DNA of 14,000 nt from Owenia fusiformis (lineage: Eukaryota > Annelida > Polychaeta > Sabellida > Oweniidae). Location of the stretch: positions 1-14,000 of the forward strand of contig CAIIXF020000417.1 of NCBI GenBank assembly GCA_903813345.2, written 5' to 3'. The translations under genes were made by a program, and so were the position numbers. Position 1 is the first letter of the stretch. Every line of letters starts with the position of its first letter. Of this stretch, positions 1-6,382 are shown one piece after another. The notes beneath the pieces are model-generated. The model was not told the origin of the DNA and did not search any database. It saw only the letters and a list, made by a program, of their open reading frames with translations.

Positions 1-382
1 TGATAACAATGAGCTGTGTGGTGTTTTTGTGCGATGACCATGAGCTGTGTGGTGTTTTTGTGCGATGACCATGAGCTGTGTGGGGTTTTTGTGCGATGAC
101 CATGAGCTGTGTGGTGTTTTTGTGCGATGACCATGAGCTGTGTGGTGTTTTTGTGCGATGACCATGAGCTGTGTGGTTTTTTTGTGCGATGACCATGAGC
201 TGTGTGGTGTTTTTGTGCGATGACCATGAGCTGTGTGGTGTTTTTGTGCGATGACCATGAGCTGTGTGGTGTTTTTGTGCGATGACCATGAGCTGTGTGG
301 TGTTTTCGTGCGATGACCATGAGCTGTGTTGGGTTTTTGTGCGATGACCATGAGCTGTGTGGGGTTTTTGTGCGATGAACAG
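1..382. repeat. 31-bp minisatellite, about 12 tandem units
   Basis: Successive units begin with gagctgtgtgg and end with gtgcgatgaccat, at a constant 31-bp spacing (11, 42, 73 and so on up to about 352). Units differ by single substitutions only, mostly within the G/T run (ggtgttttt, ggggttttt, ggtttttttt-like variants, one ttttcgtg), and length is conserved. The first ten bases (tgataacaat) look like a decayed unit, so the array may start at or before the window edge. The last unit decays at gatgaacag. A period of 31 is not a multiple of three and no frame stays open, so this is not coding. There are no unique spacers between units, which excludes a CRISPR array. Confidence 0.97.
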
Positions 383-589
383 CATGAAATCTATTCAAAA
401 TGTAGCATACAACTAGCTAGCTTAGTAATTTCCTAAAAAGATTCATTGAGTAGGTTACTTAATCCATTACAAATACCGAGAATACCAGACCAGAATACAA
501 CTTTTGACTTTGACATTTAAATGAAAGAATTAATAAAAAAAATCGAGCAAGAAATGAAAAGGCAAATTTAGCAATTATTTTAGATGTAC
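383..589. other. AT-rich non-coding stretch, possible SINE tail
   Basis: No gene is supported. Read on the minus strand this lies downstream of the tRNA-like head at 590-735 and contains a T-rich run (attttttttattaatt on that strand, around 525-550). It could be the body and tail of the same SINE, but no tail repeat or target-site duplication is visible to fix the end. Confidence 0.4.
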
Positions 590-735
590 TGGAATAGGAC
601 TCGAACTTTGTACCTGGCGGAATGAATGAAACACAATGGAAATACAATCATAACAAGTACATACAATAACATATACATAAGCTATTAAGTCCAACGCCTT
701 ACCAACTGAGCTACACTGCAAACGATGCTGACCAA
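590..735 (-). repeat. tRNA-derived SINE-like head (A and B boxes)
   Basis: On the minus strand, positions 713-696 read TAGCTCAGTTGGTAAGGC, a good RNA polymerase III A box with a tRNA D-arm. Positions 608-597 read AAGTTCGAGTCC, a good B box (TTCGAGTC T-loop). GGACTTAATA follows the A box and resembles an anticodon arm. The boxes are about 90-100 bp apart, which is wide for a tRNA, and the acceptor and T-stem arms do not pair. A decayed or modified tRNA-derived retroposon head is therefore more likely than a working tRNA gene. Such heads begin known molluscan SINEs. The family cannot be named from this sequence alone. Confidence 0.6.
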
Positions 736-793
736 CCAAATCGATGTGTCTATAAACGTAATCACCCACTTAAAGGGACCACCTACTCTTTTA

Positions 794-1016
794 CTGGTGT
801 GAAAGAAATTATGGTCCTACTCTAGTAAATGGTCCTACCCTCTATATGATATTTTAGGACTATTTTCCCTAGGGATTGTGGTCCGACAACAAGCTTAAAT
901 TATGGTCCGACTAGGACCACCTACCCTAGGAACCACGGTCCTTCGGACCGTGGTTCCTAGGGTAGATGGTCCTACAGACCTAAATCCCCATGGGACCATA
1001 ATTTCTTTTACACCGG
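794..1016. mobile_element. Fold-back MITE-like element with 24-bp TIRs
   Basis: The left end (794-817, starting ctggtgtgaaag) and the right end (993-1016, read in reverse complement as ccggtgtaaaag) match at 22 of 24 positions. The centre holds a hairpin with 29-bp arms (913-941 and 945-973), one mismatch and a 3-nt loop. The word ggtcc or its complement ggacc recurs about nine times in the element. There is no ORF. This is the shape of a non-autonomous DNA transposon or fold-back element. No convincing target-site duplication is visible, so the superfamily is not assigned. Confidence 0.8.
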
Positions 1017-1085
1017 CATAAATAGATCAACATCCTAGATATAGTGATATCTGGACACCCCCTCCCCCATCTAACGGCCCTGAGA

Positions 1086-1103
1086 TTCAAAGAGCTCTTT
1101 GAA
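1086..1103. repeat. Perfect 18-bp palindrome
   Basis: TTCAAAGAGCTCTTTGAA is self-complementary over 18 bases without a spacer. It lies between two C-rich tracts (cacccctccccc near 1057 and the C21 run at 1163). Its role is unknown. It may belong to the neighbouring hairpin element or be chance. Confidence 0.7.
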
Positions 1104-1162
1104 AGTGTCCAAAAATGATGAAAACTGCATGCGATTGAAATTTTGGCCAGTAAGAGTTCCAG

Positions 1163-1183
1163 CCCCCCCCCCCCCCCCCCCCC
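1163..1183. repeat. C21 homopolymer
   Basis: An uninterrupted run of 21 C residues follows gttccag. It is prone to slippage and to sequencing error, and its complement is a G21 run able to form a quadruplex. Confidence 0.95.
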
Positions 1184-1784
1184 ATCTACCCTTGGCTCTT
1201 ACCATTGACATAGAGGAAATTTCCGCCCTTACATAACAGTGTTGTTGGTGGGCAGAGGAAATCGAGTATGTATTGATCTAGTTAATTAGTGATTACAGAT
1301 AGATTAAAGGAAAGGTGACTTGAAAGTGAATTTTCAAAATTGAGAATTCTGATTGTAATCAAAACTATATGAATTGATACTAATACAGCAAGTGAAATCA
1401 AATGATCAAGCTACATTATTTATTGAAACTTAAATAAGGGACACTATTTTTTTTACCTTTTATGTTAGTCTCAGATGTTGCTTGCAATTTTTGAGTTTTT
1501 GAGGCGTACTTATGGTAACTTGTGTAATCATTAGAGTTTTAAATGCGCACTTTTGGTCTATAGGCCTGTCATTGAGGTACATTCTAAAATTGTCTCAGTT
1601 TATCAGGTTTAGATTTGGTCATTTTGACTATAATAATTGTTAAGTTTTAAGCGCAGTTTTGGTCTATATGCTTATAATAGAAAACTTTAAGGAGATGATT
1701 TGGTCTACGCTACCCCCGGGCGCTACCCTTTGCATTCGTTTGACTTCACTTCTTAAAAGAGAGCTTCGTCTTCGTAGTTTAACT
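1184..1784. other. Non-coding stretch with a short direct repeat
   Basis: No ORF or RNA gene is supported. One internal duplication is visible: agttttaaatgcgcac followed by ttttggtctata at 1535-1562, and agttttaagcgcag followed by ttttggtctata at 1643-1668, about 108 bp apart. The word tttggtcta occurs again near 1698. This is probably decayed repeat sequence. Confidence 0.5.
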
Positions 1785-1934
1785 ACTCTGCACACAGAAA
1801 AAAGATAAAAAGAAATTAGTATATTTCAGTGAAAATATGTCTAAATTATGAATGTTGATCATAATTGCTTATAACAATATACATTCATCTGATTCGATAA
1901 TTACTTTATTCTAGATTTCAATCATTAGTCTCGA

Positions 1935-2126
1935 GGCGTCCCAAGACTTTTTGTCACACTCTAAGCACGTCTTTGCATTGCGTGTGCTTAGACGTGCCTA
2001 GAGATGTCTAGAGTTGGTTTCATCGCGTACCTAGACGTGTCAAAACTAGTCACGCCTAAGCACCCGGCGTGCTTAGACTTAGTTTCTAGACGTGCTTAGT
2101 CTAGAAATTCCATTTTTCACGCAGTG
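1935..2126 (-). mobile_element. Palindromic array element, copy A
   Basis: This ~190-bp segment is packed with words such as ctaagcacg, gtgcttag, ctagacgtg and cacgtctag in both orientations. A clear hairpin is CTAAGCAC (2056-2063), loop ccggc, GTGCTTAG (2069-2076). On the minus strand it aligns along its whole length with 10351-10546 on the plus strand (shared blocks ctgcgtgaaa, cacgtctagaaact, cacgccgggt, cgcgatgaa, gcaaagacgtg, gtcaaaaagtctt). The two are copies of one family in opposite orientation. It has inserted into, or replaced, the distal part of the gag ORF at 2117-2398, whose stop codon lies inside it. One possible far end is ctctgcacacagaaaa near 1786, but the terminal inverted repeat is not convincing. 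Confidence 0.75.
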
Positions 2127-2398
2127 TTTTGTAATTTGAGTTCAAGTTCTCTCATTTGTAATTGCTGTTGAAATTCAGTAGGATCAACATGCTGGGTTGG
2201 CTCTACAGTAAGCTTTAATGGTTCTTCTGGTAATATTTCTTCCGCTACAAAATATGGCACCAGAATATTTTTTATTGCAACCTTTCGGTAGGAAGTTTTT
2301 ACTGCCAAAGCAACATGTTTTGCTAGTGCCAGATGTTCAGTTTTCTTTAAACTGTCAAATTCCTCCAAAAATGTCTCAACCTCAAAAATCATTTTCAA
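2117..2398 (-). pseudogene. Truncated LTR-retrotransposon gag, N-terminal fragment
   Basis: This is a 93-residue ORF starting MKMIFEVETFLEEFDSL. It carries a helical region (KKTEHLALAKHVALAVK, then SYRKVAIKNILVPYFV) and ends in a Glu/Gln-rich helix (QQQLQMRELELKLQ). The pattern of a Leu-rich 'LALAKHVALAVK' helix followed by a basic residue and 'IKNILV..F' resembles the SAP-like N-terminus of Gag proteins in invertebrate LTR retrotransposons; that family match is from memory, not a search. Context agrees: a tRNA-Pro-type primer binding site lies about 85-100 nt upstream on the same strand. Full Gag proteins run to several hundred residues. Here the matrix/capsid and zinc-knuckle parts, and all of pol, are missing because the ORF runs into palindromic array A and stops. 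The leader holds no earlier in-frame start I would prefer, and a second ATG lies two codons in. Confidence 0.65.
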
Positions 2399-2481
2399 TT
2401 AATTGCTGTCTTCACAATTTAAATATACAAGTTTTGGATTTTGAATTTTGAAATATTTGAATTTTAGCTTGTTGTAGTTGG

Positions 2482-2499
2482 ATCCCGGACGAGCCCTCA
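2482..2499 (-). promoter_or_regulatory. Primer binding site, tRNA-Pro type
   Basis: On the minus strand this reads TGAGGGCTCGTCCGGGAT. It matches the well-known tRNA-Pro primer binding site of retroviral-type elements at 17 of 18 positions (A instead of G at position 3). It sits between a presumed LTR end (CACA on the minus strand at 2508-2505, five bases before the site) and the gag start at 2398, which is the expected order LTR, PBS, leader, gag. It would be the annealing site of the tRNA that primes minus-strand DNA synthesis. Confidence 0.8.
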
Positions 2500-2504
2500 A
2501 TTTC

Positions 2505-2910
2505 TGTGACGTTCGAAACTAACAGAAAGTAAAAACAGCAATTAAAATATAACAATATACAGTACTATATTTTTGAAAACTAAATGCGATAACAATAATA
2601 TATAAAAGTCAATACTTATGATATGTAGATGTAGCTATAGATTTAGATACATATCGTTGACGATCCTTGAGAATGTTCCAGATCACGAAAGTTTCAATAA
2701 TCGTTAATGGTTCTCCAATGTTTGTAATAATCCAATAATGTTCGTCGTAATCTTATAATGTTTGTATACAATAATGTTTGATGATAATCCACAAATGTTT
2801 AATGATAATCCACAAATGTTTATGATAATCCAATAATGTATATGATAATCCGTATATAGTGTGTGTTGTAATATATGCCCATATAAAGTCCTCAGATTGT
2901 ATGTTTATAG
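2505..2910 (-). mobile_element. Presumed 5' LTR of the gag element, outer end not defined
   Basis: The inner LTR edge is placed at 2505 (plus strand tgtgac, minus strand ending gtcaca) because the primer site begins five bases beyond. The outer end cannot be fixed. The partner LTR has been lost with the rest of the element, so there is nothing to compare. A TATAAA word on the minus strand (2909-2904) lies upstream of the ~20-bp tandem repeats, so the LTR may extend past 2910. The region is very AT-rich and has no ORF, which suits U3/R sequence. Confidence 0.45.
2712..2855. repeat. Degenerate ~20-bp tandem repeat inside the presumed LTR
   Basis: About seven units of the form taatcc-acaaatgttt-aatga follow one another. 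The last three full units (gataatccacaaatg, gataatccacaaatg, gataatccaataatg) are the best preserved, at 20-21-bp spacing. Earlier ones (taatccaataatgttcg, taatcttataatgtttg) have decayed. Short repeats like these are common in LTR U3 regions, where they can act as enhancers; that role is inferred. Confidence 0.75.
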
Positions 2911-4461
2911 TGTTATAAATAATCCCACTGTAGGTATCTGTAATTTTCTGCTAAGAATATGTCCTTTAGATCAACTTTGAAATTCTGCTTTATCTAGTTC
3001 CTTTGAGATGTCCAGTTGATGACTTATAATTATCTGCTAATGAGAGTCACTGTGCTGTTCTTTTTATAATGTGAAAGAATGATCCAGAAACGAATCTTCT
3101 TGAACTACATCTTGATTGGACATCTTTAGTGACATGGTTAAATCTTAATAAATGCTTATACTTTCTAGAACTCTCTAGATGGTCAAGGGTCAATGAGTCA
3201 TTCAGTTCAGTTTGTTTACTAGATACAGTGTATAATGTCATTGTGACCTTGACCTAAGATCTCTAATAAAGAATAGCTCAACATATACAGCAAGCATAGA
3301 TTACAAATTAAACTATAGGTGAATATAGTAGAATATGATATACATCGTAGCTCAGTACTGTAACATTAGTATAAAACACCCATCATCTAAACACAACCAA
3401 CAAGGTCTAAAGGTCATCATGGATGAAAGCTACAAGCTTGTTCATCTCCTACTTCTGAAAACAGAGTAGAGAACTATTGTACACTAAGATGGAAAAACAG
3501 ATGACAAAAGTAGTATTTTTAAAGGCTGATAAAAGTTAACTTATATTAAAAGAAATTAATTTTCATCGAATTTGATCAATAAAAACAAAGCTTAATTTCA
3601 GATTTGCTGAAGATGAAATACACCTTCCAGTCTCTATCAATAGAGTAGATGCGAGTAGAAATGATCTTGATTCATGTCATTAAATATTCAAAATTCAGTC
3701 AAAGTTATGTCATATTTGAATCTACATGTAAAATACATCTAAAAATATGGTCTCGAAAAGTGTTTATCAACTTTGAAAATTTAATCTTTTTTGAAAATGT
3801 GACTTCTAGTTCGGGTTGATTCCCCATATACCCAATATTACAAAATCACAAAAAGTGAAATATCTTTTCTTGTGTTGGACATAAAACATTTTCTTTTACT
3901 GGACATACTTTAATTTGCACAACTATTCGATACATAAGGGCTATATGAAAATTGAACCACTAAAACAGATGTAATTTAAGTAAAAGGGAACTCTCTACTA
4001 TACCCGCCATGCTATCTGACCCGAGCGATCCACCTGGTGGTGAAACTGGTAACTACCTACTCGCATTTGCGTTATTGTTAAAAGGCATGTGCTAATATAA
4101 CAAACACCATTTTGATTAAAAAAAATCAAATGTGAACCTAAACAATATCAATGATCATACAGTTTCAACGAAGGTTGAAGTTCACCTTTCAGTCTCTGTG
4201 AATTGGTAAAAGGAGTTTCTTAATTACAGACACCTTTCCACTTCAAAAATTTTGCCAGGCAAATATATATTTTACATTTTTTACATGTATGTAGTATAAT
4301 TTCAAATGTTTGGAACTACTTTGAATTAAAAAAATAAGCAATAGCTATTGCAACAGTATATGAAGAAATGGAAACATATGTCCAAGTCCTAGTTAGCTCA
4401 CATGGTGAACTTTTGCAATCACTCACTTGTCCATCAGTCTGTCCGTGCGTGCGTCCGTCCG
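2911..4461. other. Long non-coding stretch without recognisable genes
   Basis: AT-rich sequence on both strands with frequent stops. The only structure I see is a weak 21-bp direct repeat (3621-3641 and 4183-4203) and a locally GC-rich patch at about 4005-4065 (gacccgagcgatccacctgg). On the minus strand that patch precedes an ATGGCGGG with a 16-codon ORF. It could be a host 5' exon or part of the LTR element's flank, but nothing confirms either. Confidence 0.45.
3621..4203. repeat. Weak direct repeat pair
   Basis: CACCTTCCAGTCTCTATC (from 3621) and CACCTTTCAGTCTCTGTG (from 4183) start a 21-bp match with 17 identical positions. Each is preceded by a similar gaag-tgaa stretch. The pair is 562 bp apart. 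It is probably a remnant of an old duplication or two decayed copies of the same dispersed repeat. Confidence 0.4.
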
Positions 4462-4608
4462 TCAACAATAGTGACATGTTTTAAAACCTCTGTCGATAGG
4501 ATTCCCGTTTTAGGTTCTTTTTGTTCAACAATAATACAGAAAATTCCCCTCTGACTCCTGGTTCAAAAGCTCGCCTATTTTCAAGATGCATGCCATTTTG
4601 TCTCGTGA
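4462..4608. repeat. Dispersed copy of the ~345-bp repeat, truncated
   Basis: The stretch from tcaacaatagtgacatg through ctctgtcgataggattcc, atgactcctggttcaaaagc-like and attttgtctcg matches the tandem units at 9605-9750 and 9960-10090, at roughly 80-85 percent by eye. The match ends at gtctcgtgaaa, where the other copies continue with ttcac. Exactly here the IMPACT-like open reading begins, so 4606-4609 is an insertion or recombination junction. A CCGTCCGTC-type run at 4440-4461 lies just upstream. Confidence 0.85.
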
Positions 4609-5076
4609 AAAAAAGATGATATCTTTGTCAATGGAAAACGTATCTATCCTCATACTATTCCAGCTCCTATTCCAGCTCCCGACATAAACTATCCAGAATC
4701 TGCCACTACTATTCCAATTAATCATGGTCCTTTGATATCCGACAATGGGAACAGATATCAAATTCATATTTCACCATTAAAGGATCCCAGAATGGGCAGG
4801 CCCACACTACTTAAGCTATACACCGACCAACTTGTTGCTAAAGCTGACCACAATGCTTGGGCCTACAATATTGGTGATGAAAAAAATAGTAGAATGGACG
4901 ATGACGGTGAAATTGGTGCAGGAAGGCTAATGAGGCAAGTCTTCGAAAATCATGAAATACGAAATTACATGATCATCATATCCAAATGGGATGATGGTAA
5001 ACCCAACAACACATGGAAGGTTATGCGTTCTCAGATTGAGGAAGTACTGAAAACAATGAAAATGTTTAAATCTTAA
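4609..5076 (+). CDS. IMPACT/UPF0029-like domain protein, 5' partial
   Basis: The frame is open for 155 codons to a TAA at 5074-5076. It starts at the junction with the dispersed repeat and has no in-frame ATG before 4792; the TTG at 4732 is not a credible eukaryotic start. This is therefore a 5'-truncated or spliced fragment. Counting from 4609, a Pro-rich N-terminal part (residues about 10-50, starting VNGKRIYPH) is followed by YQIHISPL, a helix LLKLYTDQLVAKA, HNAWAYNI (81-88), DDDGEIGAGRLM (97-108) and RNYMIIISKW. The order 'HN.AY.I, DDGE..AGRL, V..V.(R/K)W' is that of the IMPACT/YIH1 (UPF0029) fold, whose members regulate GCN2 in the integrated stress response. The usual WYGG and LG..RF motifs are replaced (KWDDGKP, NNTWKVM), so it is a diverged relative and function should not be transferred. 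A pyrimidine-rich CTATTCCAG at about 4655-4663 could be a splice acceptor. It could be a gene's last exon, a retrocopy, or an element-borne ORF. Confidence 0.6.
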   Translation, partial: KKDDIFVNGKRIYPHTIPAPIPAPDINYPESATTIPINHGPLISDNGNRYQIHISPLKDPRMGRPTLLKLYTDQLVAKADHNAWAYNIGDEKNSRMDDDGEIGAGRLMRQVFENHEIRNYMIIISKWDDGKPNNTWKVMRSQIEEVLKTMKMFKS

Positions 5077-5263
5077 TTTGAGTATCATAGGCTGTGGTAT
5101 GCACTTGTACAATTGCAACATTATTGCAACAACCTGTGTGTATAGGACTTACATGTACTATAGTTCAGTAGGTCATTGAAAGTTCAGAATATTCCCCCAC
5201 TCACTCTTTGGCTTTACATACTTGTACTATTTGTGCCTTATTCTAATAGGCTACTATTTAGAG
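5077..5263. other. Non-coding sequence after the IMPACT-like ORF
   Basis: No ORF is present and no AATAAA signal lies within 150 bp of the stop codon at 5076. The lack of a nearby poly(A) signal weakens the case for a normal terminal exon ending here. The only visible structure is the short repeat ttgcaac-attattgcaac near 5114-5130. Confidence 0.4.
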
Positions 5264-5375
5264 GTTATGTCACTATGACGTGAAATATGCCTGAGTTCTC
5301 CCAATATAGGCCGACCTTGGGAGGCTCTATATTTGGGCAAGAACGAAGGCATATTTCACGTCATAGTGACATAAC
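5264..5375. mobile_element. Fold-back element with perfect 29-bp arms
   Basis: The arms 5264-5292 (GTTATGTCACTATGACGTGA...) and 5347-5375 are exact reverse complements over 29 bases. Pairing continues inward with gaps (gttct-ccc-aatatag against ctatatttggg-caagaac), so almost the whole 112 bp can fold into one hairpin. There is no coding content. The element is non-autonomous and of unknown family. Confidence 0.85.
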
Positions 5376-5379
5376 TGAT

Positions 5380-5574
5380 GTATTACATGCCTTTGTTCCC
5401 ATGGTTACTTTGTATCAATGAGGTGACGTCATGATATTATCATGGTTATTAAAGAAATCTAATATCAAAACGAGGTAAGCGGGCTATATCAGGGTAATCG
5501 GGCAATATCGGTGGATATAGCTCGCTAACTTTCCCATTGACTTCCATACAAATGCTTCGCTAGGTATGTAATAC
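5380..5574. repeat. Inverted repeat with TATTACAT(G/A)CCT ends
   Basis: GTATTACATGCCT at about 5380-5392 is matched by its reverse complement at 5562-5574 with one mismatch. An internal pair, gcgggctatatc (5479-5490) and gatatagctcgc (5514-5525), is inverted with one mismatch. The segment also contains a full CRE octamer TGACGTCA (5424-5431). It looks like a ~195-bp non-autonomous element lying between two other hairpins, or the middle part of one composite element spanning 5264-5715. Confidence 0.6.
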
Positions 5575-5579
5575 TATAA

Positions 5580-5715
5580 GTTATTCAATGATTCGAGTGA
5601 AATACAGAAAATATTCTTCCCGAGAAGGTTGTATTTCACGATGCGCTAGCAGAGTGAAATACAGACGTTCAAGGGAAGAATATTTTCTGTATTTCACAAG
5701 AAATCATTGAATAAC
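5580..5715. mobile_element. Fold-back element with ~42-bp arms
   Basis: The left arm 5580-5621 (gttattcaatgatt...gaatattcttccc type sequence) and the right arm 5673-5715 are reverse complements, apart from one 1-nt indel and a few substitutions around cgag/ttctt. Inside, tgtatttcac (5630-5639) and gtgaaatacag (about 5654-5664) form a second, inner hairpin. The word gtgaaataca therefore occurs four times, twice in each direction. No ORF. Such structure marks a non-autonomous fold-back transposon. Confidence 0.85.
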
Positions 5716-6026
5716 GATTTTATTCCATGATTACCCATATAAAACTCGCCTAAATCAAGTCCGTTGGCTCGGGGCCGGAGAAACAGATCAACCTCCTCAC
5801 CTCAGAGATTTTTAATCGATATTCCTTCAAAATCTTTATGGCCTTGTTGTTTGCTTTTTGTTTGCGTGTTTTATCTTAAAATTATTGATTGTGGTGATCA
5901 CAGTATACGTTTCTGATATTTGAATCAGATATTTATAGCAAAATTCAAAGATAAGCATGCGTTGGTGTATTTAGTAATCGCCATTGATTTTTTCAGTAAC
6001 AGTCATATCCTGGATGGAAATCTGGG
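5716..6026. other. Non-coding stretch
   Basis: No gene or strong repeat is visible. A short GC-rich patch, ggctcggggccggag, lies at about 5766-5780 in otherwise AT-rich sequence. It may be part of a decayed element flank. Confidence 0.4.
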
Positions 6027-6056
6027 GCGTTGGGATACTGGACCGTATCCCAACGC
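6027..6056. repeat. Perfect 12-bp inverted repeat (hairpin)
   Basis: GCGTTGGGATAC (6027-6038) and GTATCCCAACGC (6045-6056) are exact reverse complements separated by tggacc. A full CRE palindrome begins immediately after the right arm. The stem is too symmetric and GC-rich for the surrounding AT-rich sequence to make chance likely. Confidence 0.85.
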
Positions 6057-6119
6057 TGACGTCATTGACACTGGAAAGTGCGTGTAAATACAGAATATAT
6101 TTAAGTCACGTGGACCAAT
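6057..6119. promoter_or_regulatory. Possible promoter-like cluster: CRE, E-box, CCAAT
   Basis: TGACGTCA (6057-6064), CACGTG (6107-6112) and CCAAT (6115-6119, in gaccaatcagattg) lie within 63 bp. The cluster is about 265-325 bp upstream of the LINE ORF at 6383. These words are the known binding sites of CREB/ATF, bHLH and NF-Y factors. They could drive transcription of the LINE from its 5' region or belong to an older element. Occupancy is not shown by the sequence. Confidence 0.4.
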
Positions 6120-6382
6120 CAGATTGCAGGGGATTTCACCATCATGGAATAAGTACTTATATTGTATGCATTTGTATGTATTAAATGTTGTTTATGATTT
6201 GGTAGGAAATCCACCTACCTACATTTTTCAGTGTTCAAGTTTGAAAACTTTTCAATTCTCTTTTTATCTACAATTGATACACAATGTTACTAGCTACTAT
6301 ATACATGATATATGTCATAATGTTGACAGCAAATATTCCTATAAGATGTACATACTATTTCAAAACATATGTATAACATTTT

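Noticed and set aside
1-382. CRISPR-like array of 31-bp repeats
   Set aside because: The units directly abut without unique spacers and the context is eukaryotic; it is a minisatellite.
590-735. Functional tRNA gene on the minus strand
   Set aside because: A and B boxes are present, but the acceptor and T stems do not pair and the spacing is too wide; a retroposon head fits better.
575-769. 64-codon minus-strand ORF overlapping the tRNA-like head
   Set aside because: It is a translation of tRNA-like and AT-rich sequence with no protein resemblance.
1785-2126. Complete MITE with ends ctctgcacacag and ttttcacgcagtg
   Set aside because: The supposed terminal repeats match poorly and no target-site duplication is visible, so only the homologous core 1935-2126 was annotated.
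2218-2451. Plus-strand ORF opposite gag
   Set aside because: It is the antisense shadow of the gag fragment, which has the better family pattern and context.
2117-3240. A complete LTR retrotransposon or integrated virus
   Set aside because: Only the presumed LTR, primer site and about 90 gag residues are present; there is no pol, no env and no second LTR in the window.
4005-4065. Host 5' exon on the minus strand starting ATGGCGGG
   Set aside because: Only 16 codons are open and no confirmed donor or partner exon is seen; noted only as a GC-rich patch.
4732-4734. TTG as the start of the IMPACT-like ORF
   Set aside because: A TTG start is not expected in a eukaryote, and the same frame continues open upstream to 4609 with protein-like sequence.
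4525-4767. Minus-strand 80-codon ORF
   Set aside because: It straddles the junction of the dispersed repeat and the IMPACT-like frame, antisense to both; no family resemblance.
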